From Flaccisagitta enflata (taxonomy: Eukaryota; Chaetognatha; Sagittoidea; Aphragmophora), in contig OZ231128.1 of the NCBI GenBank assembly GCA_965153355.1, positions 744,001 through 808,000 of the forward strand: a stretch of DNA of 64,000 nt, in the 5' to 3' direction. The notes under the pieces were generated by a model. That model was not told the origin of the DNA. It saw only the letters and a list, made by a program, of their open reading frames with translations, and ran no database searches. Shown one piece after another: positions 11,490-23,177 of the stretch. A program made the translations under genes and the position numbers. How positions within the stretch are numbered: position 1 is the stretch's first letter; each line of letters starts with the position of its first letter.

Positions 11490-14400
11490 CTTGGTGCGGA
11501 ACGTTAGAAATTAATCTGAGGTCATTTTCCTTGAAACTGAAGGATTTTTGTGAAAAGTGGGTGAAATTCTGAGTCACTGCGATGCCTAGAAAAAATTGTG
11601 CGCCGAACAAGCCCCCCAATGACTAAGTTTGCCCTCAAAATTGGCTTGACTAGCTAAATAGTTTTATCCCTTTTTTTAACTATTTCATGACATGGTAAAA
11701 CAAAATACAAATTCATCACAACTGAATTCATCACAACTTCTCATGAAATATACGGTTTAATAAATTAAACACAATCAAGATACAGTCAAGTGACTGATTT
11801 AAAAAACCATAGAATGGTCAATTGATTGTTGAAAAAAAAACAAACAAATAAATAACAATGCCAATTTGCTGATAAGTTGGAACCTACATAAACTTAATAG
11901 TAAAGCTGACCTTAATTTTCAATGGTTCAGTGTTCAAAAAAAAATTCAATAATTATCAGCAAATGATGGAGCACCAATGGAGCAAGCTTGTACATTTCAC
12001 ATAGTCTAAACTTCAAATAGTAAGCTATCATTTTACTCTCAATTGAAGTGTAGGCTTGATCCAAAAATAAGAGATATAAATATACATTTCATTTGGGACC
12101 AAACCCAGGTTTTTAGATCAATTTGTCAAAAAATGGCAGACAGTTAAAGTCGGCTACTTCCATTTACAGCTATGAAATAGATAATTTTCCACTCAATGTT
12201 ACCACTCATTTGATATTCTTTTGACCCGCAACTATCCAATACTCAAAGTAGAAGTTTAGTATGACAAAAAGTGCAGACCTAGATCTTTCTAAATCTTTTT
12301 TCAGAAATTGATTTGAGGACTTAAAAGCAGAGATATGTTGATTCTTTATATTATTATTGACTTGGGACACCAAGTCTTCTAAAGTAACCGCAACCAGCAA
12401 AATTTCTTACTAATTCTAGTCTCCACTGTAATTCAGAATCTTTGATGAAATGCAAGCTCTAAACTACCGTATCTTTTGTATTGACAAATAATAAATTTGA
12501 AGTCACATGAGCAGCACTCCATGCTTGTAATTTCATGACCCTGAGGGTCGTAGAACAGTAACTGTGCCCAAAAACCACATTTCCTAAAGAATAATGCTTA
12601 GAAATCATATAGGTAGTCAGAATTTTGCATGAAGAAGCACCTGAACCTTGAAAACTTGTTAGTTAAATTTGGTAAAGCTCATTTGAGTCGTTTGGGCCTA
12701 CCGGGACCAAATATCCTAGAGTGTCCAAAAATGCAAGATTTTGGAAATTTTTTTTCCACTTTGAACATTTTTTTAGTCTCATTGGGTCATTGTACCCCTC
12801 TGAAACATTGGAATTAGGTTGATACAACTTATATGAATTAGCAAGTCCATTCTCTTAAAATTAGCGAGCATATTTTTCATTTCTTTTTTCAAAAAAATGT
12901 TAAATCTCAAAAAACGCAAAATTTTGAAAAAATTTCAAAACTGAATATCTCCAAAACTGTTAAACCCAGGCTTTTGAAATTTGACATGTGTGGTAATGTG
13001 GGGCACTTGTTTATTCATGCCAAATTTCGTGATCCAGAACGTCTTAGAACAGCATATATGCTCAAAAAACCTGAATTTTGGTTATTTTGAGCATTTTTTT
13101 GGGGCACTTTTTGCTAGAAAACCACACTTAAAAATCATGCAGTTGTTCAAAATTTTGCATGAAGATGCGCCTGAACCATGAGAACTTGTATGCCAAATTT
13201 GGTGTAGCTAACTAAAGCCGTTTGGCCATGGTGTTACAAAATATCCCAGGGTGTCCAAAAATGCATAATTTTGGGACCTGTTTTTTTTTCAACTTTGAAA
13301 CATTTTTTAGCCTCTTAGGGTCATTGTACCCCTCTTAAACTTTGGAATCAGGTTGTTACATATAATATGAATTAGCAGGACCATTTTAACAAAATTGGCA
13401 AGCATATTTTTCATTTTTTGAAAAAAAAGGTCATTACTAAAAAAATTGCAAAATTTTGAAAAACTTCAAAATTGAATATTTCCAAAACTATCAAACCCAG
13501 GCTTTTGAAATTTGGCATGTGTGTTCATGTGGGGCACTAGTATATTTATACCAAATTTTGTGATCCCAACTGTCTTAGAATAGCACATATATAAAAAAAA
13601 AACCAAATTTTGGATTTTTTGAGCGTTTTTTGAGCATTTTTTGAAAAAAACGGTACTTAAAATTGAGCCAGGTATCCAAAATTTGGCATGAAGAAGCGCC
13701 TGAACCTTGAGAACTTGTATGCCAAATTTGGTAAAGTTGTCTCAAGTTGTTTGGCCGTAGCGTTACCAAATATCCCAGGGTGTCCAAAAATGCAAAATTT
13801 TGGGACCTTCTTTTCCAACTTTGAAACATTTTTTAGCCTCTTAGGGTCATCGTACCCCTCTGAAACTTTTGAATTAGGTTGTTATACTTCATATGAATTA
13901 GCAAGTCCATTTTCACAAAATTGGCAGGTATATTTTTCATTTTTTTCAAAAAAATGTCAAAAATCAAAAAATGAAAAATTTTGAAAAATTTCAAACCTGA
14001 ATATCTCCAAAAGTATAAAACCCAGGCTTTTGAAATTTGACATGTGTGCTCATGTGGGGCACATGTTTATTCATGCCAAATTTCATGATCCTGATGGTCA
14101 TAGAACAGCCTATATGGCAAAAAAAACCAAATTTTGGATTTTTTGAGCATTTTTTGAGCATTTTTTGGAAAAAAATGGTACTTAAAATTCAGCCAGGTAT
14201 CCAAAATTTTGCATGAAGAAGCCCCTGAACCATGAGAACTTGTATGCCAAATTTGGTAAAGCTGTCTCAAGTCGTTTGGCCGTACCGGCGCCATAAAGGC
14301 CAGGGTGTCCAAAAGTGCAAAATTTTGAGACCTTTTTTTGCCAACTTTGAAAGGTTTTTTAGGCTTTTTGGGTTATTGTACCCTCCTGAAACTTTGGAAT

Positions 14401-15000
14401 TAGGTTTGTACACTTGCTAAGAACTAATACCCTAAGTGGGCACCTAGATTTCACATTTTTTTCCCGCGAAAGCCATTTTTCAAAATTGGGTGTAAATTTT
14501 AGAACCTAATTTTTGGATTTTTTAGCCAAAAAATGAAAAATATACAAGATTTTTTATAAAATTTTTCATTTTCAGGTAAACAATGTCATTATACATGCCC
14601 AAAACAAATTTTAGACTCACAGCTCAAAAATTCAAAATTTTACTCAAAAAATGAAACATAGCCCATTTTCAAAAAGTAGGCCTAGACTTTAAAATGCAAT
14701 ATCTCCGCTTCTACTGAACCGATTTGGCTGAAATTTTGCATGCAAGTAGATAAAAGGCATATCTAACTGTGCCTAAAAATTCATGCAAATTGGTTCATGG
14801 GTCTAGCGACAGCACAGTTTTGAAATTTTTTTTTTGAAAAAAATGCATTTTTTAGATGGGTACACTCAAAATTTGAACGTGTACCCATCCCAGTCTTGTT
14901 CAGCACCAAAAACTGAGCCTGTATGCAAATTTCCACGCTTTGTGCCACAAACGCCGAGATTTTTTTTATAATTCCCTTTATAGCCTAGACTACTCGTCTT
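11490..15000 (-). repeat. Right arm of the ~9.3 kb inverted repeat
   Basis: This is the inverse of the left arm: inner part 11490-11640, tandem ~525 bp units with landmark CAGGGTGTCCAAAAATGCA near 12717 (degenerate), 13246, 13777 and 14302, and outer unique part 14460-14975. It has four units against five on the left. It also carries about 0.8 kb (11645-12480) with no left-arm partner, probably an insertion. The outer edge GCCTAGACTACTC near 14990 mirrors the left edge near 5690. Confidence 0.88.
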
Positions 15001-15135
15001 ATAGACTTAAAGTCCAATTCTGTTTCCAATCAATACCACAATGAAATTCACGCCAGCTTTCGGCAAATTGTTTGCTAACTTAATTCTCTCTCAATTTCGC
15101 TTTCATTAGTTGTCCATTTGTGGTTTGTTTCTTTT

Positions 15136-16437
15136 TGGGCAGCGGCCCCAAAGGGCCGATGTTCTGTAGGACACAGGAATGAATTTCCATATGTCTGTCT
15201 GTCCTCCCGTCCATCCATCCTTCCATCCTCCCGTCCGTCCATCCATCCATCCGTCCGCCCATCCGTCCATCCGTCCGTCCGCCCGTCCGTCCATCCGTCC
15301 GTCCATCAGTCCGTCCGTCCGTCCGTCCGTCCGTCCGTCCGTCTGTCCTTCCGTCCGTCCATCCGTTCGTCCGTCCGTCCGTCCTTCCTTCCGTCCATCC
15401 ATCCATCCGTCCATCTGTCCATCTGTCCATCCGTCCGTCCGTCCGTCCGTCCGTCCATCCGTCTGTCCATCTGTCGTCCATCATCTGTCCGTCTGTCATC
15501 GTCATCTGTCCATCCGTCATCATCAATCCGTCCATCATTCATCCATCTCATCCGTCCGTCCGCCGTCCGTCCTCCCCATCTGTCTGTCTGTCCGTCCATC
15601 GTCCTCCGTCCGTCTATCCGTCTGTCCATCTGCCCGTCGTCCGTCCGTCCGTCCATCTGTCTGTCCGTCCGTCCGTCCGTCCGTCGTCCGTCCGTCCGTC
15701 CGTCTGTCGTCCGTCCGTCCGTCCGTCCGTCCGTCCGTCCGTCCATCCGTCCGTCCGTCCATCCATCCGTCCATCCGTCCGCTCATCCATCTGTCCGTCC
15801 ATCCATCCGTCCGTCCCCCAAGCTTCTCATGCCTCAAATTCCCATTAAATAACATAGGAAATTGATCAAAAGCAAAACTCCCATTGCATTTAACATGAAA
15901 AATCTTTTTAAACAAGGCCGGATACATGGCAATCTAGTCGCGGACGGTTGGGCAGGAGCAATAATGCGAAAACTGCTCTGAATTCAAAAATGTGACGGAC
16001 TGACGGACCAACGGACCGACCGATGGACCCACCCACCGACCTACCGACCAACACGGCAAGGTGTAGAGTCGCATGTCCGCGACTAAAAATGCATATCTAC
16101 CATTCAATAAACATGGAAAATTGGTGAAAATTTTTAAAAATGTGAAATTCCCATTGAATAACATGGCAGATTGACAGGACTAATGGAAATTCCCATGGAA
16201 TAACATGGTAAATTGATGAAATATGAAAAAAAATGCAAAACTCCCATTGAATATCATGGGAAATTGCTCCTAAGACCTCACACATGCCCTCTCAGGATGT
16301 ATGGAAATTCCCCCTTGTGTCCTAGAGAACATCGGCCCTTTGGGGCTGCTGCCCTGCTCTCACTCCACTTCTCTACTTCATTCAAAGCAGGGCATCGGGT
16401 ACCGCTGATCATGTGCGATCCTTGGATGACTTGTCAA
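15136..16437. mobile_element. Family B foldback element with (CCGT)n core
   Basis: The left arm GGGCAGCGGCCCCAAAGGGC CGATGTTCTGTAGGACACAG is inverted at 16309-16356 (CTTGTGTCCTAGAGAACATC...GGGGCTGCTGCCC). The one-sided tail runs to about 16437. The core is about 640 bp of CCGT/CCAT tetramers (15190-15825) and an array of units containing CCCATTGAATAACATGG. A family A copy (15911-16089) sits in that array. The long Arg/Pro/Ser and Asp/Gly/Arg/Thr frames come from the tetramers. Confidence 0.75.
15911..16089 (+). repeat. Family A element (full length)
   Basis: AACAAGGCCGGATACATGGC head, TTGGGCAGGAGCAATAATGC block, GGACTGACGGACC run, and a CGCATGTCCGCGACTAAAAA hairpin tail. It is inserted within the tandem array of the surrounding family B element. 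Confidence 0.75.
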
Positions 16438-16439
16438 CT

Positions 16440-17385
16440 CCCGCTTGGTTACTTTTGGCGCTGTTAACTCCTGCTTTGTTAACTCCCGCATTAACAACTT
16501 TCGCGTTGTCATCTCCCGCGTTTTTCACTTCAGTGTTGTTAACTCCATCATTGTTAATTCCGGTGTTGTTGACTCCGGCGTTGTTTACTCCGGCGTTGTT
16601 AACTCCATCATTGTTAATTCCGGTGTTGTTGACTCCGGCGTTTTTCACTCCAGTGTTGTTAACTCCATCATTGTTAATTCCGGTGTTGTTGACTCCGGCG
16701 TTTTTCACTCCAGTGTTGTTAACTCCATCATTGTTAATTCCGGTGTTGTTGACTCCGGCGTTGTTTACTCCGGCGTTGTTAACTCCATCATTGTTAATTC
16801 CGGTGTTGTTGACTCCGGCGTTTTTCACTCCAGTGTTGTTAACTCCATCATTGTTAATACCGGTGTTGTTGACTCCGGCGTTTTTCACTCCAGTGTTGTT
16901 AACTCCATCATTGTTAATTCCGGTGTTGTTGACTCCGGCGTTTACTCCAGTGTTGTTAACTCCATCATTGTTAATTCCGGTGTTGTTGACTCCGGCGTTT
17001 TTCACTCCAGTGTTGTTAACTCCATCATTGTTAATTCCGGTGTTGTTGACTCCGGCGTTTTTCACTCCAGTGTTGTTAACTCCATCATTGTTAATTCCGG
17101 TGTTGTTGACTCCGGCGTTTTTCACTCCAGTGTTGTTAACTCCATCATTGTTAATACCGGTGTTGTTGACTCCGGCGTTTTTCACTCCAGTGTTGTTAAC
17201 TCCATCATTGTTAATTCCGGTGTTGTTGACTCCGGCGTTGTTTACTCCGGCGTTGTTAACTCCATCATTGTTAATTCCGGTGTTGTTGACTCCGGCGTTT
17301 TTCACTCCAGTGTTGTTAACTCCATCATTGTTAATTCCGGTGTTGTTGACTCCGGCGTTATTAACTCCCGCTTTGTAAACTCCGG
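16440..17385. repeat. 60 bp minisatellite built from 15 bp subunits
   Basis: About 15 copies of a 60 bp unit, each made of four 15 bp subunits (GTTGTTAACTCCATC, GTTGTTGACTCCGGC and variants). The period is a multiple of three, so long frames stay open on both strands: minus 16409-17470 gives a GVNNA/GVNNT/GINND pentapeptide pattern, and two plus frames are also open. One unit near 16940 is shorter by a multiple of three, which keeps the frames open. With no flanking gene structure I treat it as non-coding. Confidence 0.85.
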
Positions 17386-17390
17386 TGTTG

Positions 17391-17510
17391 TTGTATTGAT
17401 TGCACTGAATATCAGAAAAAAAATAGAACGGAGCCAAATGAGCAAGATGAGCTAAAATACTCAAAATCACTCAACCAAACATCCATCTGTGCTCACTGAC
17501 AGAAATGTCA
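17391..17510 (+). repeat. Dispersed segment shared with 61.99-62.22 kb
   Basis: TTGTATTGATTGCACTGAAT, AGAACGGAGCCAAATGAGC and GTGCTCACTGAC motifs recur at 61998-62090 and partly at 62150-62215. Its role is unknown. Confidence 0.5.
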
Positions 17511-17770
17511 CGGTACTATCGACTGGTCGATTAATCGGGTCGATTTTCTTTATTTCTAAATAATCTTCCTGATTTACCAAAACACTTATGTATCGGGTCA
17601 ATTTTTTGTCTTTTTTTCCGGCACAAAGGAAGGCAGCACTTAGTAATGAGACTGATCTCTGAGTTTAAAATAAGAAACAGGCTTGTAAAATTGAATTCTT
17701 TTGATACGGAATAGATAAAAATGGAATGTTGACCAAATTGAAAACATTTAAAACAAGGTCATTAGACCTA

Positions 17771-18376
17771 ACAGGGTGTCCAATAAATTTGGTAAAAGCA
17801 TTATTGCATAAAAATTATACTTCTAGATGGCCCAGTAAGCTGAAATTTGGTATGTACCCTCCCAATTAGTCCTATTACATGTTAGAATGAACAAATTTTC
17901 CATAAGGACTCCCCTGGTTTAGAAAGGAAGGAGTAATGCTTGAGACCAACTTGCCAATTTAACAGGATTTTTACTAGTAAATAATGGTTAAGGATAGCAA
18001 CCATATGGTTTATTATGACACCAAGTTTGGTATCCAAAAAAGTTCAACAAATAGGAAAATATACATTATTGAAGCAGGACTACTGCCCTACTGACTCAAA
18101 ATTGGATCAAGGCATTGGAAAAATCCGCTGAAATAATCCAAAAGATACCATCTATTTCCTTTTGTCCATCAAAGCTAATTTTCTGGTAACCACTGCAGAT
18201 ACACCTGTCCTGCCTTGTACAGATTTCATTCAATGGATTCTTCCTACCTGTGTAGTGATAGATGTTCATCAACAACCAACCTAAGTGTTTAACCCTTTTT
18301 TCAATAAAAATAATCATCTGGAAACAGTTTTCAGATGTTCTTTTTGAAATTTTACCAAATTTTTTGGACACCCTGT
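17771..18376. mobile_element. MITE-2, TA-flanked, CAGGGTGTCC ends
   Basis: Left end ACAGGGTGTCCAATAAATTT, right end AAATTTTTTGGACACCCTGT, with TA on both sides (17769-70, 18377-78). The length of 606 bp and lack of any transposase frame fit a non-autonomous Tc1/mariner-type element. The small frames inside are not conserved proteins that I recognise. Confidence 0.8.
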
Positions 18377-20500
18377 TAAGTCGCGTGCACTGGCATTTTT
18401 ACAAAAGTTTGGATAGACAGACAGGTAGACAGACTGGAATTTTCAAAATGACCTTTAGATAAGCAGTATCCACCCCCCAGTGTAATCTACAATGTTCAAA
18501 AGTGTAAAAAACGCGAAAAATGCCTTTTAAATGGTTTGTGACAGAGGACCGATGGATCGATGGACCAACGGACCGACGGACCGACGGATCAAAAAGTGGC
18601 TCACAGAGTCGCGCAGAAAACTATGGAACCGAGGCAAGAAAATTCGGCAGACTATCCACTGAAAGTTGCCTCCACCCCAATTTAGCATCACGGGCTCGCT
18701 TCGCTTCTTGGTAGAAGAAGTCAAGATCTCTTTTCATCCAAAATATTCACCATTTTTGGAAAAAAAACCTTACCGAGTATGGGCTTGAGCACTTGCTAGA
18801 TACACACACAAAAAGAGACAATTTGCCCCTTAATGAATTTGTGACAACATGATTATTCAACTGTAGTTGAACAAAATCGGGTGAAAGCCTTCAAATGCTC
18901 GCCGTCCTAAGCGTTACGGACAGACAGACGAAGAGACGGAGAGACGGACGGACTGACGGACGGACAGATGGACGGACCGACCGACAGACAAACAGAGTGA
19001 GTCATGAAAAGAATGTCTTTTTGTTTTTTCTGTTACGTTTTTTATGATGCTTAAAGTTTAACTGGTGACACCCACAACTAAGACTATCTTTTGTTTTCTG
19101 TCGCGTTCTATGCGATACTACACCCAGCTTTGTTTGTCTGTCCATCCATCTGTCAGTCAGTCCTTCACATTTTGTGCTTAAGTAGCATGCTACGCGACTC
19201 TATGAGCCACTTTTTTTGTCCGTCCGTTGGTCCATCCATAACGAAGTTCTTTTAAAGATATTTTCAATGTTTTAGGTGTTTCCAACTATTCCAAGGTTAT
19301 TTAAAGTATTTTTGTTCGGCTGCTGTTCATCTCTCTGTCTGTCCATCTGTCTACCTGGCTTTTTCGGGAACTTTCGACGCATGCGATGTTAGTCTAATGA
19401 CTTTGTTTAACTTTGGCTGTTTTATCTGTCTTACTATCCATCTATCTGGAGGCTGGGATTTGAGCCTCAATTTCATTCAGGCTTTTAAGTCAAGGGGGGC
19501 GGAGATAGAGAAAGAGAAGAAATAGGAGAAGGAAGAGTTATTTCCCCATACAAACCAGTGAGGAATAAGAGCAAATGAAAAAACAAAGTCATTAGACCTA
19601 AGTCGCCTGCCTCGGCATTCAACAAAAAGTTGGACATACAGACAGGCAGACAGACAAATTTAAAGATAACCTTTGAATCAGCCGACAGGTTCTTATTGAT
19701 ACCCTTAAACCTTTAAAATGTCCTTAAATCGTTTTAAACACTTTTTAAACAACTTTGCGACCTACGGACGGGCGGACTGACGGACTGACGGACTGACGGA
19801 TGGACGGACCAACGAACCAAACAGTGGCATAAAGAGTCGCATGGCACGTGACTAAAAAGGTTTTAATGAACTGAGGCTAAATTGAGCTACATCAAAAAAT
19901 GCTTGTTTTTCTTTCAATTGATGTTATGGACAAAGTATTTACCTCAGACCTATGAAATTATGCCAAAAGAAATGTCAAACATAGTACTGTTTTTTACCAA
20001 GGGAGAAAAAAAAACTTCGCACTAGTCCTAGAACCCCACTTCACGCGATAAGACATTCAAATGCCAAAACATCAAAATCAATCATGTTCAGAAATAGACC
20101 ACATTGAGATATCCTTTTGAAAGCTTTATAGCAACGAAAGAGAGGGACTCTGGGTTACACAGAACGTTGAACCCGATCAGGTTAGGTCTTTGTAATGATC
20201 ATTGAACCCAACCAAGGTGAGTCTGTGGAAAACGATCATTGAACCTAATTTCAATTCATTTCCTTCCGATCAGACTGACATCTTGTCATCAATCAAATCA
20301 AGTTGCTTGTCTGTGGATAATATCTTATGTCCTATTCCTTTCAAAAAAGTAGTTCGGCTTGTCTGAGACGCCGCGCCGTCATTATTACATCAATGTCTCG
20401 GTCTGTTTAAAAGACTCCTCTCAAAACAAGTAATCGGGGGTAACAATATCTTCACGGTTGGGTGGGCTAGGGCTTTTAATTCCCCTCCCCTTTTTCTTGG
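18377..20500. repeat. Mosaic of family A remnants and unassigned DNA
   Basis: Family A-type GGAC/GACC runs and AGTCGC tails occur near 18520-18615, 18905-19000, 19120-19240 (inverted) and 19740-19860. A short B-type array lies near 19445-19500. The rest, including 19861-20500, holds no gene I can support. Confidence 0.45.
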
Positions 20501-20614
20501 AACAAAGCCAGATACATGACAACCCAGTCTCAGATGGTTGGGCAGGGGAAGTAATGTAAAGTGTTACAGAAGGACCGATGCTGACTGACCGACCGACCAA
20601 CCAACCAACCGACA

Positions 20615-20617
<3 letters not shown>
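20501..20617 (+). repeat. Family A element, truncated by a CT microsatellite
   Basis: Head AACAAAGCCAGATACATGAC, then GATGGTTGGGCAGGGGAAGT and a GACCGACCAACC run that ends at GACATGGCA, where the CT repeat begins. The hairpin tail is missing. Confidence 0.55.
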
Positions 20618-20618
<1 letters not shown>

Positions 20619-20710
<92 letters not shown>

Positions 20711-20791
20711 TCCTCTCTCTCTCTCTCTCTCTGTTCCTCTCTCTCTCTCTCTCTGTTCCTCTCTCTCTCTGTCTCTCTCTGTCTCTCTCTG

Positions 20792-20844
<53 letters not shown>
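20619..20844. repeat. (CT)n microsatellite with GTTC/GT interruptions
   Basis: CT run broken by CCGTTC, TGTTCC and TGTCTC variants. The Arg/Glu and Leu/Ser frames are artefacts. 20845-21290 holds nothing recognised. Confidence 0.95.
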
Positions 20845-20847
<3 letters not shown>

Positions 20848-21293
20848 AATCAAATTCATGACACAGAAGGCCCTGAGATAGTCATCTGCCTTCCTCAATT
20901 CCTTTCCCTTTTTCTTTACAATAAAATTTTTTTTCTTCTCCAAGTGAACGTCAGTCAGTGTCCGAACTGAATAATAACATTCATCAAAACAGATGAGCCA
21001 CGCGGATTTTTTTACTCTCTCTTTTTTCATTCTCAAAAACTGCCTTGGACTCGAAGATTTCTCAAGATTTTGTCACGTTGCAGCCAATTATGAAGAAAAC
21101 TTGTTTCGCAGAAAATTCCTGCCCTGCCGTCCAAAAGAACCATTAAGTACTTATGCACTTTATGACTTGATCCTGGTCTAAGATAATAAAAAAGAACGCG
21201 GTCCTTCAAGACAAGTCGTCCAAAGATCAAATATGGTTAGCATTACCCATTTGCCTGCTTGGGATGTTAAGGTGACGAGGTGAGGTGAAAGCA

Positions 21294-21420
21294 GGGTAGT
21301 GGCCCCAAAAGGTTGATGTCCTGTATAACACAGGGAAGAGGCAAGTCGGAGAGGGCCTGATCAGTGATCACGCCTCAGAGGTCTGATTTCAGGAGCTTTA
21401 GGCCTGAAGACAGACAGACA

Positions 21421-21478
<58 letters not shown>
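21294..21478. repeat. Family B arm fragment followed by (CT)n
   Basis: GTAGTGGCCCCAAAAGGTTG and CCTGTATAACACAGGG match the B arm. A short GGTCTGATTTCAGGAG array and a pure CT run (21421-21478) follow. Confidence 0.5.
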
Positions 21479-21482
<4 letters not shown>

Positions 21483-21529
21483 AGATTGATTGACAGCAAC
21501 GAAAAAAAAGAAAAAGACAAATAGGCAGC

Positions 21530-22145
21530 AGCGACAATGACGACAATGACAACAATGACGATGATGACGACGATGACGACAATGACAACAATGACGATGA
21601 TGACGAGGATGACGAGGATGACGACGATGACGGTGATGACGACAATGACAAGTTGCTTTGGGGGCACCCTCTATCTTTAGATTTACATATAAGATGCGGA
21701 TCGATATTTGGAGGAATCCAATAAGTAAATGCCGATTCGCGTGGTTTGTCCAAGTCAAACAAAAGTGGCGGGAGAAGAAGAAGGAGAATAAGGAGGAGGA
21801 GAAGGAGAAGAAGAAAAGTGGATCTGATGAGGTGCGTTTAAGTGAAACGAAAGTGGCGGGAGAAGGAGGAGGAGAATAAGGAGGAAGAGAAGGAGATGGA
21901 GAAGGAGGAGGAGAAGAAAAAGGAAAGAGGATCTGATGAGGTGCGTTAAAGTGATACGAAAGTGGCGGGAGAAGGAGGAGGAGATGGAGAAGGAGATGGA
22001 GGAGGAGATGGAGAAGGAGGAGGAGAAGAAGGAATGTGGATCTGATGAGATGCGTTAAAGTGAAACGAAAGTGGCGGGAGAAGGAGGAGATGGAGGAGGA
22101 GATGGAGGAGGAGATGAAGAAGGAGGAGAAGGAGGAGAAGGAGGG
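21530..22145. repeat. GAC/GAT trinucleotide tract and ~110 bp purine-rich tandem repeat
   Basis: 21536-21655 is an imperfect GACGATGAC tract. From 21750, three to four units share GGATCTGATGAGGTGCGTT and CGAAAGTGGCGGGAGAAGG, separated by AGGAGGAGA purine runs. The minus-strand frame over 21375-22250 is low complexity (Ser/Pro/Leu) and not a supported gene. Confidence 0.75.
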
Positions 22146-22254
22146 GGCAGGGTGAGAAGCGGAAGGAAAGAGTATGTTAAATAAAAAAGAAGAGGAAAAG
22201 AGTATAATGAGAAAAACGAGCAAAATGAAGAGCGGAGATTTACGCACCAAAGTT

Positions 22255-22565
22255 TACGCATACAACAACGACGATATCCTAGTGGATGTCAACAAGGCGG
22301 CCAACAAAGAAGAAATCATTGTACTGTCCTCGTCTCCTTCCTCTTCCTCTTCCTCCAACAACGACATCCTTCCCGATGTCAACAATGCCTCCAAAGAAGA
22401 AGAAACGATTCTGCCGTGTCCTCTTCCTCTTCCTCTACGAGGCCGCCAATGAAGAAGAAATATTGTACTGTGTCCTTTTCTCCTTCATCTTCCTCTTCGG
22501 CATATTTCTCAAACGGCACCGTTCCTGATGTCAAAGCCGCTCCATCGAAGAGGAAATTATTGTAC
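22255..22565. repeat. Degenerate ~85 bp tandem repeat (GATGTCAACAA units)
   Basis: Four units contain GATGTCAACAAGGCGGCC or a variant, then AAAGAAGAAATCATTGTACTG and a TCCTCTTCC tract, near 22286, 22375, 22435 and 22529. In the first two units one plus-strand frame gives a repeated NNDIL-DVN-A-KEE pattern. The frame is then lost. I cannot tell whether this was once coding. Confidence 0.5.
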
Positions 22566-22617
22566 AGTGTCCTTTGCCTTTCCCTTATTTAATTATTCAA
22601 ACCAAATCATTGTCAGG

Positions 22618-22640
22618 CGTCATTGTCATCATCATTATCA

Positions 22641-22672
<32 letters not shown>

Positions 22673-22692
22673 GTCATCGTCATCGTCATCGA

Positions 22693-22730
<38 letters not shown>

Positions 22731-22736
22731 ACGTCA

Positions 22737-22768
<32 letters not shown>

Positions 22769-22800
22769 ATCATGATCATCATCGTCATCGTCAAAGGCCT
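22618..22800. repeat. (CGT/CATCGT)n microsatellite
   Basis: Long GTCATC/GTCGTC tract. The poly-Asp, Ile/Val and His/Arg frames across it are artefacts. Confidence 0.95.
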
Positions 22801-22849
22801 TCAAGAATAGACAATATTTTCTTCCAGAAATGGTAATCATGTTCTGAAA

Positions 22850-23041
22850 AACAAGGCCGGATACACGGCTACCCCAGTCGCGTTCGGGTGGGCAGGGGCC
22901 GTATTTGGGGTCACTTGATCACTTGGGCAGGAGCAGTGAGGCCAGAGACCGCAAAAACCAAAAAAAAGTAAAGTGTGACGGACGGACCGACGGACCGACG
23001 GACGGATGGACGGACCGACGGACGTAGCACGCGACTAGAAA
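22850..23041 (+). repeat. Family A2 element (full length)
   Basis: Head ACAAGGCCGGATACACGGCT then ACCCCAGTCGCGTTCGGGTG, a second GGGCAGGAGCAGTGAGGCC block, AAAGTAAAGTGTGACGGACG and a tail ending in GCACGCGACTAGAAA. Compared with family A, subtype A2 has the extra GGTCACTTG...GAGCAGTGAGG segment. Another full copy is at 60.16 kb. Confidence 0.7.
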
Positions 23042-23177
23042 TATTATGAGCAGATCTTAAAATGAAACTCTTTGGTCATGTGCTCTAGAACTTGTCATGT
23101 TGGTCAGTTCATTGGTCAGTTGGTCCATCGGTCCATTAGGACAGTCAGTTATATGCCTTATTAGCGGGTGATCTCTA

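Noticed and set aside
15080-15927. Long Arg/Pro/Ser and Asp/Gly/Arg/Thr frames
   Set aside because: They come from (CCGT)n, which lacks stop codons in several frames.
16440-17385. CRISPR-like array
   Set aside because: The units are contiguous 15/60 bp repeats with no unique spacers, in an animal genome.
21375-22250. 291-codon minus-strand frame with hydrophobic and His/Arg stretches
   Set aside because: It spans CT, GAC/GAT and GGAGAA tandem repeats. The sequence is low complexity throughout, with no conserved domain.
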